Source of the DNA: Nocardioides sp. Iso805N
GTDB taxonomy: Bacteria; Actinomycetota; Actinomycetes; Propionibacteriales; Nocardioidaceae
Direction of reading: 5' to 3'
Assembly (NCBI RefSeq): GCF_000364605.1
Contig: NZ_KB822575.1
Coordinates: 730,237-794,236, forward strand
Length of the DNA stretch: 64,000 nucleotides
Part shown: piece by piece, positions 1 through 8,800 of the stretch
Numbering within the stretch: position 1 is the stretch's first letter
How the letters are laid out: each line of letters starts with the position of its first letter
Position numbers and translations under genes: made by a program
Notes under the pieces: generated by a model
The model's input: only the letters and a program-made list of their open reading frames with translations
Told to the model about the DNA's origin: nothing
The model's database searches: none

Positions 1-23
1 GCCGGTGTCGTCTCCAGCAGGTG

Positions 24-1070
24 TCAGGAGTCGCTGAGCGGCAGCCCCGGCGGGTTGATCTGCGAGGTCGGGAGAGCCTCGTTGGACAGGTTGTACGCCG
101 CGAGCCACTTGGCGTACTGGCCGTTCTTGATCAGGTAGTTGATCGCGTCGGCCAGCGGCTGGGCGAGCCCGTCGCCCTTCTTCGTGGTCGCCGCGATCAG
201 GCCCTGCAGCGATGCCCCGGCGCCGGAGTAGGTGCCGGCGGTGGCGACCTCCTTCGGCGTGCCCTTGGTGATCGACTCCTGATAGGCGATGCCCGGGTTC
301 GGGCCGAAGTAGCCGTCGATCTGGCCCGAGGACAGCGCAGTCCAGGCGGAGGTGTCGTCGGCGAAGTACTTGACGTCGATCGTCTTGCCCTCCTTCTTCA
401 GCAGGTCGCGCCAGTGCAGGAGGATCTTCTCCTGGTTGGTGCCCGAGCCGACCGCGATCTTCTTGCCGGCCAGGACCTCGTAGCCCTTGGGGTCGTTGCG
501 GTCGAAGGTCCAGGTCGTGCCCTTCTTCACCGCGAGGGCCAGGTTGTCCTGGCGGTAGGAGGCGAAGTCGTACTTCTCCTTGCGCTCCTCGGTGACGGTG
601 ATGTTCGAGAAGCCGACATCGTTCTTGCCCGAGTCGATCCCGACGAAGAGGTTGTCCCACGTCGAGTTGTTGATCACCGGCTTGAGGCCGAACACGGCGG
701 CGATGAGGCGACCGAGGTCGGGCTCGGCGCCGGTGAACGTCTTGTTGTCGGTGCCCACGTAGGCCAGGGGCGGGAAGCCGGACGGCAACGCCCCCTCGCC
801 GATGGTCAGCTTCCCGCTGTTCACGATCGCGGCCGGCAGCTCCTTGCGGATGGCCGCCACCTCGGGCACCGAGATGGCGGTCGGCGTGTACTGGTCACCG
901 GCAGCCGTGGCCACCTGGACGGTCGCGGTTCCGCCGGCGGTGGCAGGGCTGGCGCCCGCGGCGGCGTCGTCCGACGCCGAGCTGCTGCCGCAGGCGGCGA
1001 GGGCCAGGGTGAGCACTCCGGCGGACGCAGCCGCGCCGAGGCCGCGGCGGAAGGGTCGGGCGATGGACAT
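24..1070 (-). CDS. ABC transporter substrate-binding lipoprotein (amino acid/cystine type)
   Basis: Solute receptor of a family 3 (polar amino acid) ABC importer, anchored outside the membrane. The first 27 residues form a lipoprotein signal peptide: basic start, hydrophobic core, lipobox LALAAC with Cys27. A Ser/Ala/Gly-rich linker follows, then an SBP_bac_3 domain from about residue 75. The ATG has a strong Shine-Dalgarno, GAGGAG, 4 bases upstream. It is last in the minus-strand order permease, ATPase, binding protein; 105 bp separate it from the ATPase gene. The divergent genes are an acetyltransferase and four flavin monooxygenases, so cystine or an S-substituted cysteine is the inferred ligand. 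The ligand cannot be read from the sequence itself. Confidence 0.85.
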   Translation of the reverse strand: MSIARPFRRGLGAAASAGVLTLALAACGSSSASDDAAAGASPATAGGTATVQVATAAGDQYTPTAISVPEVAAIRKELPAAIVNSGKLTIGEGALPSGFPPLAYVGTDNKTFTGAEPDLGRLIAAVFGLKPVINNSTWDNLFVGIDSGKNDVGFSNITVTEERKEKYDFASYRQDNLALAVKKGTTWTFDRNDPKGYEVLAGKKIAVGSGTNQEKILLHWRDLLKKEGKTIDVKYFADDTSAWTALSSGQIDGYFGPNPGIAYQESITKGTPKEVATAGTYSGAGASLQGLIAATTKKGDGLAQPLADAINYLIKNGQYAKWLAAYNLSNEALPTSQINPPGLPLSDS

Positions 1071-1175
1071 GGTTCTCCTCAGGTTCGGCCCGCCGGCCCT
1101 GTGCCGGTCGGGTCTGGTGGGGTCTAGGGGGTGCAGGTACGGGTGCAGGTGCGGTGGCGGCGAGGTCAGGCCGGG

Positions 1176-1961
1176 TCACAGGACCTTGCCGAGGAACTCC
1201 TTCGTGCGCGCCTCGACCGGATGGTCGATCACCTGACTGGGCGGCCCCTGCTCGACGATCACGCCGCCGTCGATGAAGACGACGTGGTCGGCGACCTCGC
1301 GGGCGAAGCCGATCTCGTGCGAGACGATCACGAGCGTGCGACCGTCGGTGGCGAGCTCGCGGATCACCGCAAGCACCTCGCCGACCAGCTCCGGATCGAG
1401 CGCGGAGGTCGGCTCGTCGAAGAGCAGGATGTCGGGCTGCAGGGCCAGGGCGCGTGCGATCGCGACCCGCTGCTGCTGGCCGCCGGAGAGCTGTCGCGGG
1501 TAGGCGTCCCCGCGCTCGCCGAGTCCGACACGGGTCAGCAGCGCGATCGCCTGGGCGCGCGCCTCCTCCTTGCCGGCGCGCTTGTGAGCCAGCAGCGGCT
1601 CGGCGACGTTCTCGGCCACGGTGAGGTTGGGGAAGAGGTTGAAGCTCTGCGCGACGAAGCCGATCCGGGTGCGCTGACGACGGATCTCCTTCGGCGGCAG
1701 CTCGTGCAGCCGGCCGTGCTTCTCGTGGACGCCGACCAGCTCGCCGTGGACCGCGACGTACCCGAGGTCGAGGGGCTCGAGGTGGTTGATCGCCCGCAGC
1801 AGCGTCGACTTGCCGGAGCCGGAGGGGCCGAGGATCACGGTGACGCCGCCGGCGGGCAGCGACAGGTCGATCCCGCTGATGACCTCGACGCCCGCGAACG
1901 CCTTGCGCGCGTTGCGGATCTCGACGGCAGGGCTCGGCGGTACGGCGGTCAGCGCACTCAT
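1176..1961 (-). CDS. ABC transporter ATP-binding protein (amino acid importer)
   Basis: Cytoplasmic ATPase of the importer, 261 residues. Walker [10 protein letters not shown] is at residues 45-53, followed by a Q-loop ([10 protein letters not shown]), signature LSGGQQQR and Walker B ILLFDEP. The reading frame stays open far upstream, but the ATG at 1961 fits: its ATGA overlaps the permease stop by 4 bp, and the protein then has the family's usual length. Translational coupling to the permease is likely. Together with the permease and the lipoprotein downstream it makes a complete importer of the GlnQ/HisP/TcyC type. Confidence 0.92.
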   Translation of the reverse strand: MSALTAVPPSPAVEIRNARKAFAGVEVISGIDLSLPAGGVTVILGPSGSGKSTLLRAINHLEPLDLGYVAVHGELVGVHEKHGRLHELPPKEIRRQRTRIGFVAQSFNLFPNLTVAENVAEPLLAHKRAGKEEARAQAIALLTRVGLGERGDAYPRQLSGGQQQRVAIARALALQPDILLFDEPTSALDPELVGEVLAVIRELATDGRTLVIVSHEIGFAREVADHVVFIDGGVIVEQGPPSQVIDHPVEARTKEFLGKVL

Positions 1962-2968
1962 CGGACACCCCCGCTCGAGCCGATGTTGCCGAGCCGGAAC
2001 TGCAGGTCGCCGAGCTTCGCACGCACCTTCTGGAGCGGCGTCAGCGGCAGCGTCCGGACCGCGCCGCGGGCGAAGTAGCGCTCGACGTAGAACTGCACGA
2101 TGGTCAGGGCCGCGGCGATGACGAGGTACCACGCGACGCCGACCATCAGGATCGGCACGACATCTTGCGGATGCGTGCTCTCCAGCTGGTTGACGATGCC
2201 GAACAGGTCCACCAGCGAGACGAAGTAGACCAGCGACGTGCCCTTCACCAGTCCGACGAGCTGGTTGACGTAGCCCGGGACGATCGTGCGCAGCGCCTGT
2301 GGCAGCACGACGCGACGCAGTCGTCGCGTGGTCGGCAGGCCGAGCGCGTTGGCCGCCTCGATCTGTCCCGGGTCGACCGAGAGGATGCCGCCGCGGATCA
2401 GCTCCGCAGCGAAGGCGGCCTCGTTGAGGGCCAGGCCGATCAGGCCCCAGACGAACGCCGACTGGATGGCTGTCGTCTCGTGCGAGAAGAGCGTCGGCAG
2501 CAGCGGCAGCTTCAGCCCCACATTGGGGAAGAAGTATGCCGAGTTGAACAAGATGATCAGCAGCACGTTGAGCGGCAGCGAGCGGAAGAACCAGATGTAG
2601 AGCCAGCTCAGGCCACTGAAGAGCGCGTTGTGCGACAACCGCGCCAGTGCCAGCACGATGCCGCCGACCAGCCCCAGTACGGCGCTGAGCGCCGTCAGCT
2701 CGAGCGTCATGTAGACGCCGTGGCGCACCACGTCGAGGGTGAAGTAGTGGCCGAACTTGGCCCACTCCCAGGCGTCGTTGTGGGCGATGTTCTGGACGAG
2801 CTCGAAGAGCAGCGCCAGAACGACGACCGAGGCGACCCACCAGCCGTACTGCCGCCGCGGGCTCACCGGCCTGCTCGCGAGCGCGCTGGCGGCTTCACCG
2901 CTCAGCGGGGCCGGAGCGGGTCTCTCCGGGTCGAGTGTCGCCGTGTCGACGGCGCGGACGCTGCTCAT
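1958..2968 (-). CDS. ABC transporter permease (HisM/GlnP-type)
   Basis: Inner-membrane subunit of the amino-acid importer, 336 residues. A roughly 45-residue soluble N-terminus precedes a transmembrane helix near residues 46-62 and the HisMQ-type permease domain. The cytoplasmic EAA loop is recognisable as [20 protein letters not shown] and what follows it. The ATG has Shine-Dalgarno GGAAGGTGAG. It is first in the minus-strand operon and is preceded by a good sigma-70 type promoter (TTGACA/TACGTT). The C-terminal 35 residues beyond the membrane domain are basic. Confidence 0.9.
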   Translation of the reverse strand: MSSVRAVDTATLDPERPAPAPLSGEAASALASRPVSPRRQYGWWVASVVVLALLFELVQNIAHNDAWEWAKFGHYFTLDVVRHGVYMTLELTALSAVLGLVGGIVLALARLSHNALFSGLSWLYIWFFRSLPLNVLLIILFNSAYFFPNVGLKLPLLPTLFSHETTAIQSAFVWGLIGLALNEAAFAAELIRGGILSVDPGQIEAANALGLPTTRRLRRVVLPQALRTIVPGYVNQLVGLVKGTSLVYFVSLVDLFGIVNQLESTHPQDVVPILMVGVAWYLVIAAALTIVQFYVERYFARGAVRTLPLTPLQKVRAKLGDLQFRLGNIGSSGGVR

Positions 2969-3004
2969 GTCTCACCTTCCGGGTGGGTCTTGAACTGGTT
3001 GCCG

Positions 3005-3034
3005 AACGTAGGTGTTTCCGGTGTATGTTGTCAA
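3005..3034 (-). promoter_or_regulatory. Promoter of the first ABC importer operon
   Basis: Reading the minus strand, a perfect -35 TTGACA (3034-3029) is followed after 18 bp by TACGTT (3010-3005), about 37 bp before the permease ATG. The 108-bp gap to the divergent acetyltransferase is unusually AT-rich for this genome. It also holds a pair of AATGT/ACATT arms at 3033-3037 and 3057-3061, so the two divergent units probably share control. No regulator gene lies next to it. Confidence 0.55.
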
Positions 3035-3076
3035 TGTAGATCAGATTTCTAGACAAACATTAGATCGAGGCTACCT

Positions 3077-3853
3077 GTGACAGTCGTCGAACCAGCGCCC
3101 GACCGGGCCGCTCCCGCCAGCCCCCTCCCCTCGCGCACGATCTCCGCCGACCACCTCCGAGACCGCCCCAGCGACATCTCGGTGCTGGACAACCCCGCCT
3201 GGCACGCGCTGACCGGCCCACACGCCCGCTTCGCGCAGCGGCGCGGCGACGCGGTGCGCTACCAGCCCGACGTCTCGGTCTTCACCGCGCTGCCCGACGG
3301 CGCGACCGAGCAGGACTGGCACGACCTCGCACAGCTGGTCGGCCCTGGCGAGGTCATTCCGGTCACCGGGTCCACGGTGGTCCCGCCGGCCGGCTGGGAG
3401 GTCGTCGAGAGCGGCAAGGGCGTGCAGATGATCGCCGAGTCGCTGGCGCCGCAGCCCGATGCCGAAGCCGTGGTCCTGGGCGCCTGCGACGTACCGGAGA
3501 TGCTGGCGCTGGTCGAGCGCACCAAGCCCGGTCCGTTCAAGCCGCGCACCGTGGAGCTGGGCACCTACCTCGGCATCCGCCGGGACGGCCTGCTGATCGC
3601 GATGGCCGGCCAACGACTGCGACCCCCCGGCTGGACGGAGATCAGCGCGGTCTGCACCGATGCGGACTTCCGCGGCCAGGGCCTCGGCGGCCGGCTGGTC
3701 CGCGCCGTCGCGCACGACATCGTCACCCGCGGCGACCGCGTGCTGCTGCACGCCTCAGCGGCAAACGCCACCGCCATCCGCCTCTACGAGCAGCTCGGCT
3801 TCGTGCTGCGCAAGCACACCAGCTTCGTCGCCCTGCGCACCCCGCGCGCCTGA
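3077..3853 (+). CDS. GNAT family N-acetyltransferase
   Basis: Acetyl-CoA dependent N-acetyltransferase, 258 residues. The GNAT fold is in the C-terminal half, with the acetyl-CoA pyrophosphate loop RGQGLG at residues 199-204 and the usual last helix and strand (ANATAIRLYEQLGF). The N-terminal 110 residues have no clear motif. GTG start with GAGG just upstream. It leads a plus-strand row of four luciferase-like monooxygenase genes. In Bacillus subtilis, acetyltransferases beside such monooxygenases and cystine-type importers N-acetylate S-substituted cysteines before oxidative C-S cleavage (ytmI and yxeK-Q type operons). The same job is inferred here from context only. Confidence 0.8.
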   Translation: MTVVEPAPDRAAPASPLPSRTISADHLRDRPSDISVLDNPAWHALTGPHARFAQRRGDAVRYQPDVSVFTALPDGATEQDWHDLAQLVGPGEVIPVTGSTVVPPAGWEVVESGKGVQMIAESLAPQPDAEAVVLGACDVPEMLALVERTKPGPFKPRTVELGTYLGIRRDGLLIAMAGQRLRPPGWTEISAVCTDADFRGQGLGGRLVRAVAHDIVTRGDRVLLHASAANATAIRLYEQLGFVLRKHTSFVALRTPRA

Positions 3854-3876
3854 CCCCTACCCGAACCAGGATCACC

Positions 3877-5094
3877 ATGACTGAGCACCTTCACCTCGCC
3901 GTCGCCCTCGACGGTGCCGGCTGGCACCCCGCCGCCTGGCGGGAGGACGACGCCCGTCCCGCCGATCTGCTGCGCCCCTCCTACTGGGTGGATCTGGTCC
4001 AGGAGGCCGAGCGCGGCCTCCTGGACCTGGTCACCATCGAGGACGCACTGCGGCTGCAGTCCGAGGACCCGTTCGTCCCCGACGAGCGCACCGACCGGGT
4101 CCGCGGCCGCCTCGACGCCACCCTCATCGCCGCGCGTGTCGCGCCGGTGACCAGCAACATCGGGCTGGTGCCGACCGCCGTCGTCACCCACACCGAGCCG
4201 TTCCACCTCTCCAAGGCGATCGCCACCCTCGACTACGCCGCGACCGGACGTGCCGGCGTACGGGTGCAGGTCTCCGGCCGCGCCGACGAGGCCGCGCACT
4301 TCGGTCGCCGCCAGCTCGAGCCGCTCAGCTCGACCCGCGAGCTGGACTGGTCCGACCCCGAGCTGCGCCGCCGCGTGACCGAGGCCTTCGACGAGGCCGC
4401 CGACTACGTCGAGGTGCTGCGTCGGCTCTGGGACAGCTGGGAGGACGACGCCGAGATCCGCGACGCCGCGACCGGCCGCTTCATCGACAACACCAAGCTG
4501 CACTACATCGACTTCGAGGGCCGGCACTTCTCGGTCAAGGGGCCCTCGATCACGCCGCGGCCGCCGCAGGGCCAGCCCGTCGTCGCCGCGCTCGGCCACG
4601 CCGACATCCCCTACCGCCTGATCGCCACCTCCGCCGACCTCGGCTTCGTGACACCGCACTCGGCCGCCGACGCCGCTGACATCGTCGGCCGGATCCGTAC
4701 GGCGCAGGCAGCGGCCGGCCGCGCCGAGGAGACCGTGCACGTCTTCGGCGACCTGCTGGTCGTCCTCGACGACACCGACGAGGCCGCCCACGCGCGCAAG
4801 CGACGACTGGACGAGCGCGCCGGTGCCGAGCTGACCAGCGACGCCGAGATCTTCGTCGGCACCCCGGCCGGGCTCGCCGACCTGCTCCAGGAGTGGCAGG
4901 CCGCCGGCCTGACCGGCTACCGACTGCGTCCGGCCGCGCTGCCGCACGACCTGGTCCGGATCACCGAGGGCCTGGTGCCGGAGCTGCAGCGCCGTGGCGC
5001 CTTCCGGACGTCGTACGCGACCGACACGCTGCGCGGCCACCTCGGCCTGTCCCGCCCCGCCAACCGCTACGCCACCACCGCTCAGTCCGCCTGA
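3877..5094 (+). CDS. LLM class flavin-dependent monooxygenase 1
   Basis: Bacterial luciferase-like monooxygenase, 405 residues, of the long NtaA/SnaA/DszA-like branch that uses reduced FMN. The first strand reads LHLAVALDGAG, followed by TIEDALRL. A long mid insertion and the segment GRHFSVKGPSITPRPPQGQP are typical of this family. It starts 23 bp after the acetyltransferase and is probably co-transcribed. The expected role is oxygenation next to sulfur or C-S cleavage of an organosulfur compound; the true substrate is unknown. No flavin reductase gene is visible in the cluster. Confidence 0.85.
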   Translation: MTEHLHLAVALDGAGWHPAAWREDDARPADLLRPSYWVDLVQEAERGLLDLVTIEDALRLQSEDPFVPDERTDRVRGRLDATLIAARVAPVTSNIGLVPTAVVTHTEPFHLSKAIATLDYAATGRAGVRVQVSGRADEAAHFGRRQLEPLSSTRELDWSDPELRRRVTEAFDEAADYVEVLRRLWDSWEDDAEIRDAATGRFIDNTKLHYIDFEGRHFSVKGPSITPRPPQGQPVVAALGHADIPYRLIATSADLGFVTPHSAADAADIVGRIRTAQAAAGRAEETVHVFGDLLVVLDDTDEAAHARKRRLDERAGAELTSDAEIFVGTPAGLADLLQEWQAAGLTGYRLRPAALPHDLVRITEGLVPELQRRGAFRTSYATDTLRGHLGLSRPANRYATTAQSA

Positions 5095-5113
5095 GCGACA
5101 CACAGGAGCCATC

Positions 5114-6496
5114 ATGACGAGCAAGCCGCTCAAGCAGGTCCACCTCGCCGCCCACTTCCCGGGCGTCAACAACACCACCGTGTGGAGCGACCCGGCATCG
5201 GGCAGCCACATCGAGTTCGAGAGCTTCAAGCGCTTCGCGCAGAGCGCCGAGCGCGGCCGTTTCGACTTCCTCTTCCTGGCCGAGGGCCTGCGACTGCGCG
5301 AGCAGGGCGGCCAGATCTACGACCTCGACGTGGTGGGCCGACCCGACACCTTCACCGTGCTCACGGCACTGGCCGCCGTCACCGAGCACCTCGGCCTGAC
5401 CGGCACGATCAACTCCACCTTCAACGAGCCCTACGAGGTGGCACGCCAGTTCGCCAGCCTCGACCACCTCTCCGAGGGCCGCGCCGCCTGGAACGTGGTG
5501 ACCAGCTGGGACGCCTTCACCGGTGAGAACTTCCGCCGCGGCGGCTACCTTCCGCAGGACCAGCGCTACGAGCGTGCGCAGACCTTCCTCGACACGGCCT
5601 TCGAGCTGTGGGACTCCTGGGGCCCCGAGGACGTGCTCGCCGACAAGGACAGTGGCCGGTTCCTCGGCTCGGCGAGTGCCGGCACCTTCGGTCATCACGA
5701 CGGCCACTTCGACATCGAGGGCCGGTTCAACGTGCCGCGCAGCCCGCAGGGCCGCCCGGTCATCTTCCAGGCCGGCGAGTCCGAGCAGGGCCGGGAGTTC
5801 GCCGCGGCCAGCGCGGACGCGATCTTCTCCCGCTACAGCCAGTACGACGAGGGCCGGGTGTTCTACGACGACGTCAAGGGCCGGCTGGCCAAGTACGGGC
5901 GCTCCCGCGACGAGCTGCTCATCCTGCCCGCCGCCACCTTCGTGCTCGGCGACACCGACGAGGAGGCCGCCGAGGCCGCCCGCGAGATCCGCTTCCAGCA
6001 GGTCTCGCCGGCCACCGCGATCAAGTTCCTCGAGCAGCTGTGGAACACCGACCTCTCGACGCACGACCCGGACGGCCCGCTGCCGTCGTTCGACCCGGTG
6101 GAGAGCGACGTCGACGGCCTCATCTCGCAGGGCCGCGCGAGTGTCCGGCAGCACCGGGACCGACTCGACGCCGCCGCCAAGTGGCGTGCCAAGGCCGAGG
6201 CCGAGGGACTGACCACTCGCGAGCTGATCGTGGAGGTCACCGGCCGACAGGCGTTCGTGGGCACCCCGCAGACGATCGCGGAGACCATCAACCGCTTCGT
6301 CCAGGACGACGTCGCCGACGGCTTCATCCTGGTCCCGCACATCACCCCGTCGGGCCTGGACCCGTTCGTGGACAAGGTCGTCCCGATCCTGCAGGAGCTC
6401 GGCGTCCACCGCACCGAGTACGACGGCAGCACGCTGCGCGACAACCTCGGTCTCGCCCACCCGGACCGGCCCGAGGCGAAGCGGGTCAGCGCATGA
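5114..6496 (+). CDS. LLM class flavin monooxygenase 2 (NtaA/SnaA/DszA family)
   Basis: 460-residue FMNH2-dependent monooxygenase. The N-terminus (HLAAHFPG, then SFKRFAQSAERGRFDFLFLAEG), the TSWDAFTGENF segment and the PQGRPVIFQAGES segment mark the nitrilotriacetate / dibenzothiophene-sulfone monooxygenase family. The frame is open far upstream, but ATG at 5114 has Shine-Dalgarno AGGAG 5 bases before it. The stop overlaps the next ATG by 4 bp (ATGA), so monooxygenases 2 and 3 should be translationally coupled. In Bacillus a relative of this family cleaves N-acetyl-S-alkylcysteines, which suits the neighbouring acetyltransferase and importer. Confidence 0.88.
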   Translation: MTSKPLKQVHLAAHFPGVNNTTVWSDPASGSHIEFESFKRFAQSAERGRFDFLFLAEGLRLREQGGQIYDLDVVGRPDTFTVLTALAAVTEHLGLTGTINSTFNEPYEVARQFASLDHLSEGRAAWNVVTSWDAFTGENFRRGGYLPQDQRYERAQTFLDTAFELWDSWGPEDVLADKDSGRFLGSASAGTFGHHDGHFDIEGRFNVPRSPQGRPVIFQAGESEQGREFAAASADAIFSRYSQYDEGRVFYDDVKGRLAKYGRSRDELLILPAATFVLGDTDEEAAEAAREIRFQQVSPATAIKFLEQLWNTDLSTHDPDGPLPSFDPVESDVDGLISQGRASVRQHRDRLDAAAKWRAKAEAEGLTTRELIVEVTGRQAFVGTPQTIAETINRFVQDDVADGFILVPHITPSGLDPFVDKVVPILQELGVHRTEYDGSTLRDNLGLAHPDRPEAKRVSA

Positions 6497-7605
6497 AGTT
6501 CATCACCATCTCCCTGATCGTCCACGCGGCCGACCCGTTCAGCGGGAAGCAGAAGTCGACGCACGAGCGGTTCCGCGAGGTGGTGGACAACGCGATCCTG
6601 GCCGAGGAGCTCGGCTTCGACGGCTTCGGCGTCGGCGAGCGGCACGAGCGGCCGTTCATCTCCTCCTCACCGACGGTCGTGCTGAGCCACATCGCCGCCC
6701 GGACCGAGCGGATCCGGCTCTTCACCGCCGTCACCACGCTGAGCCTGCTCGACCCGGTGCGCGCCTACGAGGACTACGCCACCCTCGACCACCTCTCCGA
6801 GGGCCGGCTCGAGCTGATCATCGGCAAGGGCAACGGCGCCGCCCAGCGGGACCTGTTCAACGTCACGCCCGAGGACCAGTGGGATCGCAACGCGGAGTCC
6901 TACGAGGTCTTCCGTCGGCTGTGGGCGGACAACCGGATCACCTACGACACCAAGTTCCGGCCGCCGCTGTTCGAGGCCGAGGTCTGGCCGCGGCCCTACC
7001 AGCGGCCGATCCGGATCTGGCACGGCAGCGCGACCTCACGTGAGTCGGTCGACCTGGCCGCCCGCTACGGCGACCCCCTGTTCTCGGCGAACGTGACCAA
7101 CCCGATCGACCCCTACGCGGAGCTGATCGAGTACTACCGCGAGCGCTGGGAGCACTACGGCCACGATCCGGAGCTGGCCACGGTCGGCGCCGGAACCGCC
7201 GGGTTCTACACCGCACCGACCAGCCAGGAGGCGCTGGAGGCCTACCGGCCGGTCTTCGCCTCCTACCTCGCCTTCCAGGCCAAGCTCGGCGCAACCCCGG
7301 TCTTTCCCACCTTGGAGGACTTCGCGGAGCGGAGCTCCGCGCTGATCGGCAGCCCAGAGCAGGTGATCGACAAGGTCGGTCGCTACCACGAGCGCTTCGG
7401 CCACACCGTGCTCCACCTCCACGCCGACGCCGGCGGCCTGACCGATGAGCAGCACCGCGCGTCGCTGGAGCTGTTCCAGTCCGACATCGCGCCGGTGCTG
7501 CGGCGCCAGATCCCGGACCCGCCCCTGGGCTGGGGCCCCGGTCCGCTCGTCGAGGACCAGGTCGACCCCGGCAACGTGCCCGCCCCGTTCACCGTCACCG
7601 GCTGA
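6493..7605 (+). CDS. LLM class flavin monooxygenase 3
   Basis: 370-residue luciferase-like monooxygenase that starts inside the stop codon of the gene before it. Recognisable parts are FITISLIVH, EELGFDGFGVGERHERPF, the barrel segment TERIRLFTAVTTLSLLDPVRAYEDYATLD and LSEGRLELIIGKGNG. It belongs to a different branch from monooxygenases 1 and 2, nearer to the alkanal or F420/FMN families. Having two branches tightly coupled suggests successive oxidation steps on one substrate, but that is inference. Confidence 0.85.
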   Translation: MKFITISLIVHAADPFSGKQKSTHERFREVVDNAILAEELGFDGFGVGERHERPFISSSPTVVLSHIAARTERIRLFTAVTTLSLLDPVRAYEDYATLDHLSEGRLELIIGKGNGAAQRDLFNVTPEDQWDRNAESYEVFRRLWADNRITYDTKFRPPLFEAEVWPRPYQRPIRIWHGSATSRESVDLAARYGDPLFSANVTNPIDPYAELIEYYRERWEHYGHDPELATVGAGTAGFYTAPTSQEALEAYRPVFASYLAFQAKLGATPVFPTLEDFAERSSALIGSPEQVIDKVGRYHERFGHTVLHLHADAGGLTDEQHRASLELFQSDIAPVLRRQIPDPPLGWGPGPLVEDQVDPGNVPAPFTVTG

Positions 7606-7632
7606 CACCAGCTTCTTCGAAGGGAACCATCC

Positions 7633-8751
7633 GTGCCAACACCGCTCTCCGTCCTCGACCTGGTGCCGGTCTCGTCCGGCTCCAACGCCACCGAGGCACT
7701 GCATCGCACCCTCGACCTCGCCCAGCAGGCCGAGCGCCTCGGCTATGCCCGCTACTGGGTCGCCGAGCACCACCTCAACCCCGGCGTCGCCGGCACCTCG
7801 CCGGCCGTCGTCCTGGCCTTCCTCGCGCAGGCGACCAGCACCATCCGGCTGGGCTCGGGCGCCGTCCAGATGGGCCACCGCACCGCGCTCTCGACCGTGG
7901 AGGAGTTCGGCCTGCTCGACGCGCTGCATCCCGGCCGCTTCGACCTCGGCCTCGGCCGCTCCGGGGGCAAGCCGCCGGCGACCACCCAGCCCGCCGGCGA
8001 GGCGTTCGTCGGACGCACCCCCGAGGGCCTGCTGATCCCGCCGAAGTTCTCCTATGCCCACCTGCTCGCCTCACCCCGTCTCGCCCTGCAGAAGCGGCTG
8101 CTCACCCTCCCCGAGGCCCAGTCGCAGGACTACGCCGAGCAGGTCGACGACGTGCTCGCCCTCATCGACGGCACCTACAAGTCCCCCGAGGGCGAGGAGG
8201 CGCACGTCATCCCCGGCGAGCACGCCGAGCTGCAGCTGTGGATCCTGGGCAGCAGCGCCGGCGAGAGCTCGGAGGCGGCCGGCCGCCGCGGGATGCGGTT
8301 CGCCGCGAACTACCACGTCGCCCCGGCCACGGTCCTGGATGCGGTGCGCTCCTACCGGGCGGCGTTCCAAGCATCGGCCGAGCTGCCCGCGCCGTACGTG
8401 CTGATCTCGGCCGACGTCGTGGTCGGCCGGTCCGAGGAGGAGGCCCGTGAGCTGGCCACCGGGTACGACCTGTGGGTGCGCAGCATCAGGACCGCCGAGG
8501 GCGCGATCCCCTTCCCGACCCCGGAGGAGGCCGGACGCTGGGAGTGGAGCGACGCCGACCGCCAGCTGGTGCAGGACCGGGTCGACACCCAGTTCGTCGG
8601 TACGGCGGCGCAGGTCGCCGACGAGCTCGAGGCGCTGCAGCAGGCGACCGGGGCCGACGAGCTGCTGGTCACCACGATCACGCACGGCCACGAGGACCGG
8701 GTGCGCTCCTACGAGCTGCTCGCCGAGGAGTGGGCACGCCGCGGGCGCTGA
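7633..8751 (+). CDS. LLM class flavin-dependent oxidoreductase 4 (MsnO8-like)
   Basis: 372-residue luciferase-like protein of the MsnO8/YhbW type: LSVLDLVPV, ERLGYARYWVAEHHLNPGVAGTSPAV, IRLGSGAVQMGHRTALSTVEEFGLLDALHPGRFDLGLGR. GTG start 27 bp after monooxygenase 3. It closes the putative sulfur-scavenging operon. MsnO8-like enzymes are often found near sulfonate or organosulfur genes, but few have been assayed. No terminator hairpin is obvious in the 49 bp before the next gene. Confidence 0.82.
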   Translation: MPTPLSVLDLVPVSSGSNATEALHRTLDLAQQAERLGYARYWVAEHHLNPGVAGTSPAVVLAFLAQATSTIRLGSGAVQMGHRTALSTVEEFGLLDALHPGRFDLGLGRSGGKPPATTQPAGEAFVGRTPEGLLIPPKFSYAHLLASPRLALQKRLLTLPEAQSQDYAEQVDDVLALIDGTYKSPEGEEAHVIPGEHAELQLWILGSSAGESSEAAGRRGMRFAANYHVAPATVLDAVRSYRAAFQASAELPAPYVLISADVVVGRSEEEARELATGYDLWVRSIRTAEGAIPFPTPEEAGRWEWSDADRQLVQDRVDTQFVGTAAQVADELEALQQATGADELLVTTITHGHEDRVRSYELLAEEWARRGR

Positions 8752-8800
8752 TCTCCGTTCCCTCTCCCGCCGCTGGCTACTGGTGGGTACGTTGTCTCCC

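Noticed and set aside
3784..5229. Long antisense open frame (481 codons) opposite monooxygenase 1
   Set aside because: GC-rich coding DNA leaves long stop-free antisense frames; composition is Val/Gly/Arg-rich without any motif, and the opposite strand carries a clear LLM protein. The same applies to many other long opposite-strand frames in the window.
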